Positions 48,900 through 57,800 of a stretch of DNA of 64,000 bases are shown here, in pieces. The translations under genes were made by a program, and so were the position numbers. Each line of letters opens with the position of its first letter. Positions within the stretch are counted from its first letter, which is position 1. The notes under the pieces are model-generated. The model ran no database searches, was not told where the DNA came from, and saw only the letters and a program-made list of their open reading frames with translations. The DNA lies in the NCBI RefSeq assembly GCF_003966915.1, contig NZ_AP018150.1, forward strand, positions 868,001 to 932,000, read 5' to 3'. Origin of the DNA: Mycoavidus cysteinexigens. GTDB lineage: Bacteria; Pseudomonadota; Gammaproteobacteria; Burkholderiales; Burkholderiaceae.

Positions 48900-50272
48900 G
48901 TAAGCCATCTAAGAAGGAATGTATGCAGATCGATAAAGCGCTATGCGTGGCTTTGCCCGATGATTTAAGTGGATTATTAGAGCGCTTGGTTCATCCGCGT
49001 TGGGGTTTGCTACGGCAAGTTAAATTGTTTCCTATGCCGGCTAATTTCCCGGCTTTTTACCATCTTCACGCTTTGCTATCTGACCCGATCCAGTTACGGC
49101 TGAGAAATAGTTCGCCGGCGCATGAGCATCGTATGCATCTTGGGGCAGATTTTCGAGGCATGGGTTTTGATGCGAATTTGGTAGATGCGCTGCACAGTTG
49201 CATTGGGGAAGCAGTTGAGCGTTATTGCACGGCTTTATATCGCGAGCAGGATTTGTTGCTTGCAGCGGGATGCGAGCTCGCTGGAGCCTCCGAGCTTATG
49301 GAGCAAATGATTTTATTTTCTGAGTCAAGCTACGGACAAATAGGTTTTCCTTTTAAGCTCTACGATGAGAAGCAACCTCGGCGCTGGCTGGAAGGTTATA
49401 ACTGGACACTAGACCAAACAGCTTATATGCCGGCGCAATTAGTCTTAATGGGCTACGAGGTCATGCATAAGCACGAAACATTGTCACATACGAATACCAG
49501 TGGACAAGGCGCCGGATTGGATTTTGCACAGGCCACGCTTTCTGCATTATGTGAAGTGGTTGAGCGCGATGCTTTCATCTGTTACTGGTTAACCAAAACC
49601 ACACCCATCGCTTTACAACCGACACCAGCCTGGATCGAGGCTCAACCAGCCTCCCTGCGAGCCTTATTAACGCATCCCGAACTGGAGGTTTTAATTCGGC
49701 TTTTGCCAACGGATCTAGGTATCCCGGTTGTGCTCGCCGCGCTTAGGCCGCGGGGCCAACGTTTCGCCTGTTTTGGGGCGAGCTGCCGGCTTGATCTGAC
49801 ATCGGCGGTGTGCAAAGCGGTCTCTGAAGCTGCCCATGTTTGGTCATATCAGCATGAACCGAGCTTGACCTTGCAGTCACCGAAAAGAGCTACTGATGTT
49901 AGATCTTTTTTCGATCATGTCGCATTTTACTTTGATCCTAAAAATTACGACAATATCGCTTTTTTGCTGGATTCGACAGCATCTGTACAAGTACTCGATG
50001 CGTTATCGAGCCCTATTGACGTCACCGCTCAATTATCCGAACTTAAAGCAAAAATTGAGCGTGCAGGGTACCCCATTTTATTGTTTAACTTGAATAGTGA
50101 AGAGTGCTTAACGGCAGGTTATCAGGTGGTAAAAGCGATTGTGCCGGGTTTGCATCCGATTTTTAGCGGCTTGCATCGAGTGGACGATAAACGGCGCTTA
50201 CAGCGCGTTTGCACTTATCTTGGGGTTGAGACGCCAGAGCGCTTGAATGAAGCGCCTCATCCTTTTCCGTAG
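48896..50272 (+). CDS. YcaO-family cyclodehydratase (TOMM/azoline synthesis)
   Basis: 458 aa. ATP-dependent backbone cyclisation of Cys/Ser/Thr to thiazoline/oxazoline. ATP-site motifs are complete: SCIGEAVERYC, HTNTSGQGAGLDFAQATLSA, LCEVVERDAF, and the later AVCKAVSEAAHV. The C-terminus ends APHPFP, resembling the PxPxP tail of azoline-forming YcaOs. Starts GTG within the end of its partner gene. No dehydrogenase (SagB type), transporter or obvious precursor gene is adjacent, so product and export are unknown. A decayed copy of its 3' end lies at 52219-52410. Confidence 0.87.
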   Translation: MSKPSKKECMQIDKALCVALPDDLSGLLERLVHPRWGLLRQVKLFPMPANFPAFYHLHALLSDPIQLRLRNSSPAHEHRMHLGADFRGMGFDANLVDALHSCIGEAVERYCTALYREQDLLLAAGCELAGASELMEQMILFSESSYGQIGFPFKLYDEKQPRRWLEGYNWTLDQTAYMPAQLVLMGYEVMHKHETLSHTNTSGQGAGLDFAQATLSALCEVVERDAFICYWLTKTTPIALQPTPAWIEAQPASLRALLTHPELEVLIRLLPTDLGIPVVLAALRPRGQRFACFGASCRLDLTSAVCKAVSEAAHVWSYQHEPSLTLQSPKRATDVRSFFDHVAFYFDPKNYDNIAFLLDSTASVQVLDALSSPIDVTAQLSELKAKIERAGYPILLFNLNSEECLTAGYQVVKAIVPGLHPIFSGLHRVDDKRRLQRVCTYLGVETPERLNEAPHPFP

Positions 50273-50360
50273 CATGGGAGTGCATAAGCTCGATAAGTTT
50301 ATAGCGCTGCTAGCTAATGCCTATGAATTCGAATTTTAGGCCGAAATAGTGTAATAGATA

Positions 50361-50585
50361 CTAGAGGATAGCATGGGTTTGTTTTTGCCAATGCTGGATT
50401 TCCGTCTCCATTTCTGGGTCGACAATAATTTTAATACCCCTTGAACGCAGTTTACGGATGAGACTTAATGTCTTTTGAAATGCGTCAGAAGTAATGTTAA
50501 CTGGATTGGGATCAATCTTCGAATTTTGTAAAGAGGTCGGGATTAGATTTGTATTGATATGCCCATTTGATGGAATGTATGGGTT
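50361..50585 (-). pseudogene. C-terminal fragment of an LRR effector-type gene
   Basis: Open frame without start codon. It reads NLIPTSLQNSKIDPNPVNIT, then DAFQKTLSLIRKLRSRGIKIIVDPE and stop: an LRR unit and closing segment. Similar to the end of the 52431 gene (KETLDIINQLRSKEVKVITDP). A stop codon bounds it upstream at 50586-50588. Relic of a second LRR gene. The rest of 50273-50661 shows nothing else. Confidence 0.7.
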
Positions 50586-50661
50586 CTAATTTTGTAGTGC
50601 TATCTAATTTTTTATTTCCATCATATTTTTTAAATAAGTAAAATTTATAAAATATTGAAAA

Positions 50662-51519
50662 TTAATTTTCAAATTTATTTGTTAGGATTAAGTTTTTGAT
50701 TGTGCTTAATTTTTCTTTGATATGTTTTTTATGTCTTATTTCTTCGTTTAAATTATTTATTATTTCTTTTAACCGCTCTAATTTGGAGTGATTCATTCCA
50801 TGTATGGTTATACTTTTAACTATACTTAAGCCCTCTTTTATAAGCTCTGAATTTTTTATGGTTTTTATATTTTTAATATATTTTAATTTTTTTTCTAAAA
50901 ATTCCAATTTGGATTGATCCATTGAATCTATAGCATTTATATGTATATTTTCCACTTTTGGATAAAGATTATATTCTGGTATTTGAGTGGCATAAAATAT
51001 GATGCTTTGAGTAGTTATTTCTTTGTCAATTTCTAACTTATTTAACTTGATTGCTATTTTTTTTAAATATTGTAAATTTGTTTCAGAGTTGATTTGGCCT
51101 TTAAGCGTGTTGATTTGATTTACGATCTGAACCAATTTCTCCTTGTAAACAGATAGGTTGAAAGAATAGCTATTTTTGGGAGCTTGAACTATAGGTATTT
51201 CAAGGGGTATTTCTTTGAGTGCATTGGGTTTTTGGATCGCTATCTCATTTTTATAGACTTTTGTATTGCTTGGTGGAATAGTTACAGAAAACCTATTTAA
51301 AGTTTGAGTTTTTTTAGAATTTATATTTAAATTTTGATGAGCTTTTTTGGGTGATTTTATAATTCCTCTGATTTCAGGTTTCGCCAATTTTATAAATGAT
51401 TGGCCGAAATATTCTTTTTTATTATGGGAATGGTTCAAAGGAATATTATTTTTATTTGTGAGATTGACGGGGAGAGTTTTAATTGTTTTTTTAATTCTAA
51501 AGAAAATGCTATTAAACAT
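50662..51519 (-). CDS. Unknown AT-rich coiled-coil protein, candidate effector
   Basis: 285 aa from MFNSIFFRIKKTIKTL (the frame is open to an ATG at 51534). Very rich in Lys, Asn and Ile. Basic N-terminal ~110 residues, then helical coiled-coil. A ~43-residue internal duplication (SMDQSKLEFLEKKLKYIKNI and GMNHSKLERLKEIINNLNEE) resembles degenerate LRR or helical repeats. The N-terminus recalls the MFKSIAAKIFKS start of the 17798 product. No hrpII box is seen upstream, and the ribosome site is poor. Surrounded by pseudogenes; it may itself be decaying. Confidence 0.5.
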   Translation of the reverse strand: MFNSIFFRIKKTIKTLPVNLTNKNNIPLNHSHNKKEYFGQSFIKLAKPEIRGIIKSPKKAHQNLNINSKKTQTLNRFSVTIPPSNTKVYKNEIAIQKPNALKEIPLEIPIVQAPKNSYSFNLSVYKEKLVQIVNQINTLKGQINSETNLQYLKKIAIKLNKLEIDKEITTQSIIFYATQIPEYNLYPKVENIHINAIDSMDQSKLEFLEKKLKYIKNIKTIKNSELIKEGLSIVKSITIHGMNHSKLERLKEIINNLNEEIRHKKHIKEKLSTIKNLILTNKFEN

Positions 51520-51662
51520 ATTTGATCCAATCATTAAAAAAATAAAGTTTTACGTGAGGCATTTATAAAATTATCTTCGTATAATTGATGCATTGAATTG
51601 ACGCTGCATTAAAACCTAGCTTTGGTTGCACTATTTTAAAGTCCTGAAGGGAAAATGTTGAG

Positions 51663-51911
51663 TCATCTCTATTTGGCAAATTTCACTCTCATTCCGATAC
51701 CTTATTGCGTAAGCGATCACTTATAGAAACGGACTTCGATGAATTGAAAAGTCTATACCAGATCGAGTACGCGGGTGATCGGTTTGACATTAAATTTGCT
51801 GTCAATTTACTCAGTGAAATAATTGTTTACTATTTTATGAAAATCAAATCTAGATTACTTTTACAGTGTTTTCATGTCGATTCACGTATCCTGAATCGAC
51901 ATGAAAACTAA
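51663..51911 (+). pseudogene. IS982-family transposase, C-terminal remnant
   Basis: Frame reads DTLLRKRSLIETDFDELKSL, then YQIEYAGDRFDIKFAVNLLSE. This is the end of the DDE domain of IS982 transposases (RKRSIIETVFDQLKNI..IEHSRHRS..NFLVNLLA pattern). The conserved E of IET is present, but the upstream catalytic part is gone. Similarity ends near 51850. Confidence 0.75.
51868..51908. repeat. Perfect 17-bp inverted repeat
   Basis: GTTTTCATGTCGATTCA pairs perfectly with 51892-51908 around a 7-base loop. It lies at the end of the IS982 remnant; it could be a terminator-like or transposon-derived hairpin. Confidence 0.8.
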
Positions 51912-52218
51912 AAATGTATAAGAAATGAGTTGGCCTCATAGTTTACAACTTTGGTTTAGTTGATAAAATAAAAAGCGAAAAAATGTGTTGGATTACGAAT
52001 GAATTATTAAAATAATAGATCAGAATAAAATAATCTCAGCCTAGCAATACAAGCCGGCTATAAGGAGGAAATTTGTCAACATAAGGTTTGCCGAACAATG
52101 TAATACATTGCGAATTCACCCGGCGGGAGTAGGGCGCTTTATCAATTTTGTCAGTCGATTTGAACGGAAACCGTAGCTGCCGTCAATGTGTATGCGCTTT
52201 ATGCAAACTTAGCGCGAC

Positions 52219-52410
52219 AATAATGAAGAATGTTTAACGGAAGGTTATTAGGTGTTAAAAACGGCCATGCCAGGTTTGCATCCGATTTTAACGGACTGTA
52301 TCGAGTTGACGATAAACGGCGCTTACAGAGGATTTGCTCTTACCTTGGGGTAGAGATGCCAGAGTGCTTGAATGAAGTGTCTCATCTTTTTCGATAGAAT
52401 GGGATTGTGC
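52219..52410 (+). pseudogene. Duplicated, decayed 3' end of the ycaO gene
   Basis: Aligns over ~190 bases with the end of the ycaO gene (about 50090-50283): shared GGTTTGCATCCGATTTT, GACGATAAACGGCGCTTACAG and GCTTGAATGAAG stretches, running past the stop codon. A stop codon replaces CAG and small deletions shift the frame. Confidence 0.85.
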
Positions 52411-52430
52411 CGGTTAAGTTAAAGTGACCG

Positions 52431-53867
52431 CTAACTTGTAACTTTCTGCCGTGGGGGATCGGTAATGACTTTTACCTCCTTCGAACGAAGTTGGTTGATG
52501 ATATCTAACGTTTCTTTTCTAGAGGCTTCCGTTGCTTCAAGAGAAACAGTCAAATTGTCAGAGCTATGTAGACTCTCAAAAGATGTGGTGGCCAGGCCAG
52601 TATTAGTGAGATTAATTAATTTTAGGTGATCCATTTCTAATAATTTGGCAGGTATAAAGCCAATCGAGTTACCACTTAAATCTAAATTTTCCAGATTTTT
52701 TAAATGTATAAGCACCTCGGGAAATGACTCCAATCCTATGTTTTCAAGAGATAAGGTTTTAGATCCGTTTTTATATGCTTCGTCAATTTTTTTAATTATT
52801 GACGGTATTTTCCCATAAAATTCTTTGACTGACTTAATATCATTTGTATTGAATTTTTCGAAACAAAAAGTATAATTTTTTTTCGAAATTTCCCTCTCTA
52901 TTTTTTGAGTCATATTTTGATCGAATCCTGACTTGTCCAAAATTTCTATGATTTTTTGCGCGACGGAATTAAGAAGGGTTTTGTTGAATGCTTCGAGATA
53001 AGATTGGTAACCAAATTCTTTAATCTCATTTTCGATATTCTCACTAAGCTTTACGCTACATCCATGCTGCCGCAGCTCGTTCACAACCTCTATCAATTTT
53101 TCGTTGACCTGTAACGGATTATCACGAAGATCGATGGATTTAATGACTGAGTTATCTCCTAGGCTTTTTGTAATTCGACTAGTGAAATCTTCTGGGAGTT
53201 CGGTGAGTCCATTGCCTTTTAAATTCAGTTCTTTTAGGTCAGATAATAAAAATATGGCGTTAGGAAATTCATTAAAACCCTTACTGGATAAATCAAGCTT
53301 GCCGTTAGTATTAGATGGATTTTTTTGGTAGTCTAGAATACGGATACCTGCTTGACGCCGGCACGCAATTTGAGTTTTATCCAAACTATTATTTTCCCAT
53401 CGAACGCAGGAATGAACAGTATATTCTCTTACAATGGATTCTTGTTTTTTTTGATAGGTCTTTTCACCTTTTTCGGAGCTATTATATTCATCAATTCTAT
53501 GCTCCCCTTTTTTTTGGAAAATTTTATCTATTTTCATTTTATTTTTATAAATTAAGATGGACGGTTCATTTTTTATGCGATTTATAAAAGCTCTAGGAAG
53601 CTCGCCAGGTTTTTTTTTATCTTTGACTAATTCTCTGAAGGCTTCGCTAGTATGCAGAGAAATACAATAATTTATTTCTAATGGTGTTATTTTTTTTGCC
53701 AGTTTTATGACTTTATTTTTGGCGGCAGGTAAAGAGTTAACGATAGATTTTTTCGTTTGTTTAATAAAATTCTGCACCTGATGCTTGCGCTCAGGGTTTG
53801 GTTGTTCTAATTTATCATGTCTATCGGTCGAAGGGTTATTTGATGGATTAATTTTACGAGGTAGCAT
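52431..53867 (-). CDS. LRR protein with basic N-terminus, candidate T3SS effector
   Basis: About 478 aa from the ATG at 53867 (AAGGA 9 bases upstream); ATG 53876 is also possible. The frame runs on to 54011, but that part is antisense to an IS630 remnant. Disordered Lys/Asn-rich N-terminus, then two LRR blocks: residues ~195-270 (LDLSSKGFNEFPNAIFLLSD, LKELNLKGNGLTELPEDF) and ~390-450 (LSLENIGLESFPEVLIHLKN, LENLDLSGNSIGFIPAKLL). A helical insert separates them. Closing segment IINQLRSKEVKVITDP. AT-rich. Like bacterial LRR effectors without an obvious catalytic domain. No hrpII box seen. Confidence 0.68.
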   Translation of the reverse strand: MLPRKINPSNNPSTDRHDKLEQPNPERKHQVQNFIKQTKKSIVNSLPAAKNKVIKLAKKITPLEINYCISLHTSEAFRELVKDKKKPGELPRAFINRIKNEPSILIYKNKMKIDKIFQKKGEHRIDEYNSSEKGEKTYQKKQESIVREYTVHSCVRWENNSLDKTQIACRRQAGIRILDYQKNPSNTNGKLDLSSKGFNEFPNAIFLLSDLKELNLKGNGLTELPEDFTSRITKSLGDNSVIKSIDLRDNPLQVNEKLIEVVNELRQHGCSVKLSENIENEIKEFGYQSYLEAFNKTLLNSVAQKIIEILDKSGFDQNMTQKIEREISKKNYTFCFEKFNTNDIKSVKEFYGKIPSIIKKIDEAYKNGSKTLSLENIGLESFPEVLIHLKNLENLDLSGNSIGFIPAKLLEMDHLKLINLTNTGLATTSFESLHSSDNLTVSLEATEASRKETLDIINQLRSKEVKVITDPPRQKVTS

Positions 53868-53963
53868 AACCTTCATTCCTTGATAGCAAAAAACATATCG
53901 CTTTGGATCGAGTATGCAGCTTACAGACTCGGCTCGGGGGGGGTATAAAAATGGCGAAAAATA

Positions 53964-54216
53964 GTGCTGGGTCCCGAACCTGTTATTCATCACGCACGCG
54001 CCATTCAGCATGAATTAGCCTTTTTGCAGAAGGAGAAAGGTTTAACGCTGTACTTTTTGCCTCCTACAGCCCTGAGTTAAATCGGATTGAAAGCTTTGGT
54101 ACCTCATTAAGCATAAATGGCTTGCTTTTAAAGCTCAAGACGCACAAACGCTCGAAGAAGACATCAATTACGTGCTGAAGAATTTTGGATCTATTTATAG
54201 ATTTAATTTTGCGTAA
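53964..54216 (+). pseudogene. IS630-family transposase, C-terminal remnant
   Basis: Reads VIHHARAIQHELAFLQKEKG, then LTLYFLPP, then in another frame YSPELNRIE, then in a third KHKWLAFKAQDAQTLEEDIN and GSIYRFNFA stop. These are the DDE-domain motifs of IS630 (PPYSPELNPIE). Two single-base deletions break the frame. Confidence 0.85.
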
Positions 54217-54292
54217 TGACTTATTTGCTGTGGAGTATTGGTAGGGTTTTATAGGTATTTATTTTTCATCGGTGGCAGTAAGTTTTACGTGT

Positions 54293-54622
54293 ATGGTTAG
54301 TGCGACAGCGCAGAAAGCAATGAGGCAGACGACTCGAAAGAAAGGCTACCGCAACCATACGGATCTGAGTTTGTCAGATATAGCAAGGTTGCATAACCCA
54401 ATTCTGAGAGGGTAGCTAGAGTACTATGGCAGGTATCGTAGATCGGCCATGTATCCGGTGCTGAGACACTTCAACAGAACGCTTGTGGCGTGGGCAATGG
54501 CAAAGTATCGCAAGCTCAAAGGCCACAAAAAGCGGGCGAGTCTCTTACTTAAAAATGTAGCGAAGAGGCAACCGCATCCATTTGTACATTGGCGAGAAGA
54601 GATGGTGGGTGGATTTGCTTGA
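54293..54622 (+). pseudogene. Group II intron reverse transcriptase/maturase, C-terminal remnant
   Basis: Frame reads MRQTTRKKGYRNHTDLSLSD, IARLHNPILRG, stop (54413-54415, in place of the conserved Trp), LEYYGRYRRSAMYPVLRHFN, RTLVAWAMAKYRKLKGHKKR and FVHWREEMVGGFA. This is the maturase X domain and C-terminal end of bacterial group II intron proteins (GW.NYYG, ALYPVLRH). The RT domain is missing. Confidence 0.88.
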
Positions 54623-54624
54623 TG

Positions 54625-54697
54625 GGAGCAGTGTAAATCGAGAGATTTAAGCACTGATCTGAGAGGGGCTGATGGTGAAACTCCAGCGGTCTACTCG
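54625..54697 (+). ncRNA. Group II intron domain V and VI remnant (3' end of intron)
   Basis: Three bases after the maturase stop. CAGTG and TAAATC pair with GATTTA and CACTG around a GAGA tetraloop with a 2-base AG bulge (54629-54656), the classic domain V. GAGAGGGGCTGATGGTGAAA and CTCCAGCGGTCTACTC follow as domain VI and the 3' end, near 54696. The 5' part of the intron is lost, so it cannot splice. Confidence 0.85.
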
Positions 54698-54875
54698 CCT
54701 TTTGACGTAAAATTGCGCGCACAAAACTTCGAGTAAAAGTCGAATATTTTCGAAAGTTTTGGCGTTGCCTATGTGCCAGCTTTGAAGCCGGAGGTTTTAT
54801 TCAGCGAAAGTTGGATTCGTAGCGGGTAATGAGGTATTCAGAAGATCAACAAATTATTAGAGAGGAGCGCCCAGC

Positions 54876-57800
54876 ATGTTGCCGATTAGTCCGAATCAGA
54901 GCACTCAACCTTCTTTAGCATCATATATTCCGAAATTGGCTTCAGCTTTTTCTGATACGCAAGAACGAACCGATGATCCAAGTGAAAGTAACGTGCAAAT
55001 CGGTAATGGTTTTTTAAATAACTTGACCATTGGCAATAACAATACAGCGAATAACCATATACATTTAGCGGCGGCAGATTCGAAGTTGATAGAAACCCTG
55101 ATGTTGCAACATATTTTTGCTTTGCAACCGAATATTAAGCCGTTGATCAACTTAAATTCGGCTATTGAGGATTTGCGAAAAAGGTATTTAAAAGGTTTAA
55201 AAGAAGACAACGAAATTAAAGACGCGTTGTCGAACTATGTAGCGCCAGAAGGGATGGAGCTTCACGATTCAATCCGCTTCGATTTAAAAAGCAAGGTTCA
55301 AGATTTTTTGAACTCCAACAAAAAAGTCTTACTCCTACTAGGTGAAGCGGGTTCAGGTAAGTCGACTTTTAATCGAGATCTCGCGGTGAGCTTGTGGGAA
55401 GCCTATATCCAAGGCAGTAAGTCAGAAAATATGCCAATTCCGATATTTATAGGATTATCGAGCTGGTTAGGGCCGGATCGGAATCTGGTGAGTGCCTTTT
55501 TTGAGAAGCAGGGGTTCTCGAAAGAGCATGTCAAAGAATTGCAAAGCAAACATCGATTTGTATTAATACTGGATGGATTTGATGAGATCGAGCATCGGCA
55601 GCAGGTATTTTATAAAGATAATGAGTTAGATAACTGGATAGGCTCGAAAATCATAATCACCAGCCGTCCAGAATACTTAGGGTCAAACTATCAATATAAA
55701 TTTCATCCGTCAGGCGAGCATACCACGTTACAGGAATATCGATTAGCGCCTTTTTCGGATGAAACGATAAAGCGGTATATTGATCGATATAGTGAAAAGC
55801 ATCCCCATGCTTTGTGGAGTGCTGAGAAATATAAAGAAGAGTTGGAAGAGCCGAGCTTAAAAGAGTTGGTGAGTAATCCGTTTTTGTTGAAAATAACGTT
55901 GAGCGTGTTGCCTGAATTGAGCCAGAGGCAGCAAGTAGAGAAGCAGCGCATTACTCGAATTGCAATTTATGATCAATTCGTAAAAAGCTGGTTTGACCGT
56001 TCGCAACAGAGGCTAAACCAGATACTTGAGGTTGGCTCAAAAGAAAGAAAAGAATTCAAAGATTTGGAGAGGGAAGGCTTTGCTGATTTCGGAGTGGATT
56101 TTAGCAAGGAGCTGGCATTGGAAATGTATAAAGCAGGAGAAGTGATAACGCATTATCAGGCAGTCACCCATGCGAGATGGAAAAAAAATGACACCTCTAC
56201 AGAGGCGGATTGGCACAAGCGATTACTAAGCAATGAAGATACAACGACAGTGTTGATGCGCTTAAATGCGCCCTTAATCTGCCAGGACAGGCCAAATAAT
56301 TTAGGCAAGGAATATCGATTTATCCATAAATCCTTACGGGATTATTTTGTAGCGAGAGCATTGTGGGAAGAGTTGAGGAGGGGCGCTAATAGACATGACG
56401 TAGAGCACTCCGAGAAACTGGGAGCGATAAGAAATATACGTCCGATATGGGAAAGTCTAGGAGATGGATTTGAAATTGAGCCATCGGTGCGCTTCAACGA
56501 AGTGAATGTAGTAGAAGACGCCGCAGTACAGAGTTTTTTAGTAGAGCGCGTGCAAGAGGATAGAGATTTACTGAAGGCACTTTTATCGTGGGTGAAAGCG
56601 TCGAAGAGCCGAGATGATGTAAAAAGAGGAGCGTCGAATGCATTGACGGTCTTAGTGAAAGCGGGATTGCAGTTTACTGGATGTGATTTAAGAGGAATCC
56701 AGGTGCCTGGATCGGATCTGAGTTTTGGAGTATTTGACTCAGCGCAGTTACAAGGGTCAGATTTGAGCAGAGCTAATCTTCGTGCGATCTGGTTGCGCCA
56801 GGCGAATTTACGCGGGTCGCAGATGTCAGGAGTGCAGTTTGGTGAATTGCCTTATCTGCAAGAAGAAGACGAAGTGACGTCCTGCGCGTATTCGCCCGAT
56901 GGTAAAGCCTGCGCGATGGGCCTTGATAACGGTAAGATCAGCGTGTATAGGACTTCGGATTGGGAAAAAATCCACACCTTAGAAGGACATGAAGATAGAG
57001 TTACTAGCGTAGTGTATTCGCCGAGTGGAGATCATCTAGCCTCGGGGAGTAGGTGGACGATGCGAGTGTGGGCTACGGCAAGCGGAGCGGTTGTTCACAC
57101 CTTAGAAGAGCATACAGAGTTTGTTATTAGCATAGTGTATTCGCCACTCGGAGATCATTTAGCCTCGGGGAGTTGGGATAGTACGGTGCGAGTGTGGTCC
57201 GCGGTAAGCGGGGCGGTTGTTCACACCTTAGAAGGGCATACAAAGTTTGTTACTAGCGTAGTGTATGCGCCGAGAGGAGATTATCTAGCCTCGGGGAGTG
57301 AGGATAAGTCGGTGCGAGTGTGGTCCGCGGCAAGCGGAGCGGTTGTTCACAACTTAAAAGGGCATACTGAAGCGGTTAGTAGCGTAGTGTATTCGCCGAG
57401 CGGAGATTATCTAGCCTCGGGGAGTTGGGATAGTACGGTGCGAATGTGGTCTGCGGCAAGCGGAGCGGTTGTTTACACCTTACAAGGGCATACAGACAGG
57501 GTTAGTAGCGTAGTGTATTCGCCGAGAGGAGATCATCTAGCCTCGGGGAGTAATGATAAGACGGTGCGAGTATGGTCCGCGGCAAGCGGAGCGGTTGTTC
57601 ATACCTTAGAAGGGCATACAGGCCGTGTTACTAGCGTAGTGTATTCGCCGAGCGGAGATTATCTAGCCTCGGGGAGTAGTGATAAGACGGTGCGAGTGTG
57701 GTCTGCGGTAAGCGGAGCGGTTATTCATACCTTAGAAGGGCATACAGGCCGTGTTACTAGCGTAATGTATGCGCCGAGAGGAGGTTATCTAGTCTCGAGG

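Larger units (their letters stand above)
51535..52430. other. Gene-poor wreckage region
   Basis: About 900 bases. Recognised pieces: IS982 transposase tail (51663-51911), a perfect hairpin (51868-51908) and a broken ycaO 3' fragment (52219-52410). In 51912-52218 I see nothing beyond a 24-base near-palindrome with TTCG ends 15 bases apart (52094-52116). Confidence 0.6.

Noticed and set aside
52094-52116. TTCG pair on the minus strand near the ycaO fragment
   Set aside because: The spacer is 15, not 16, the element is a palindrome (CAATGTA/TACATTG), and no gene lies downstream.
53877-54011. N-terminal extension of the LRR protein (MLNGACVMNNRF...)
   Set aside because: The stretch is antisense to an IS630 transposase remnant; the start at 53867 has a ribosome site at normal spacing.
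54728-54752. TTCG pair upstream of the first NACHT-WD40 gene
   Set aside because: The spacer is 17 and no YANNNT lies at the right distance; not counted as an hrpII box.
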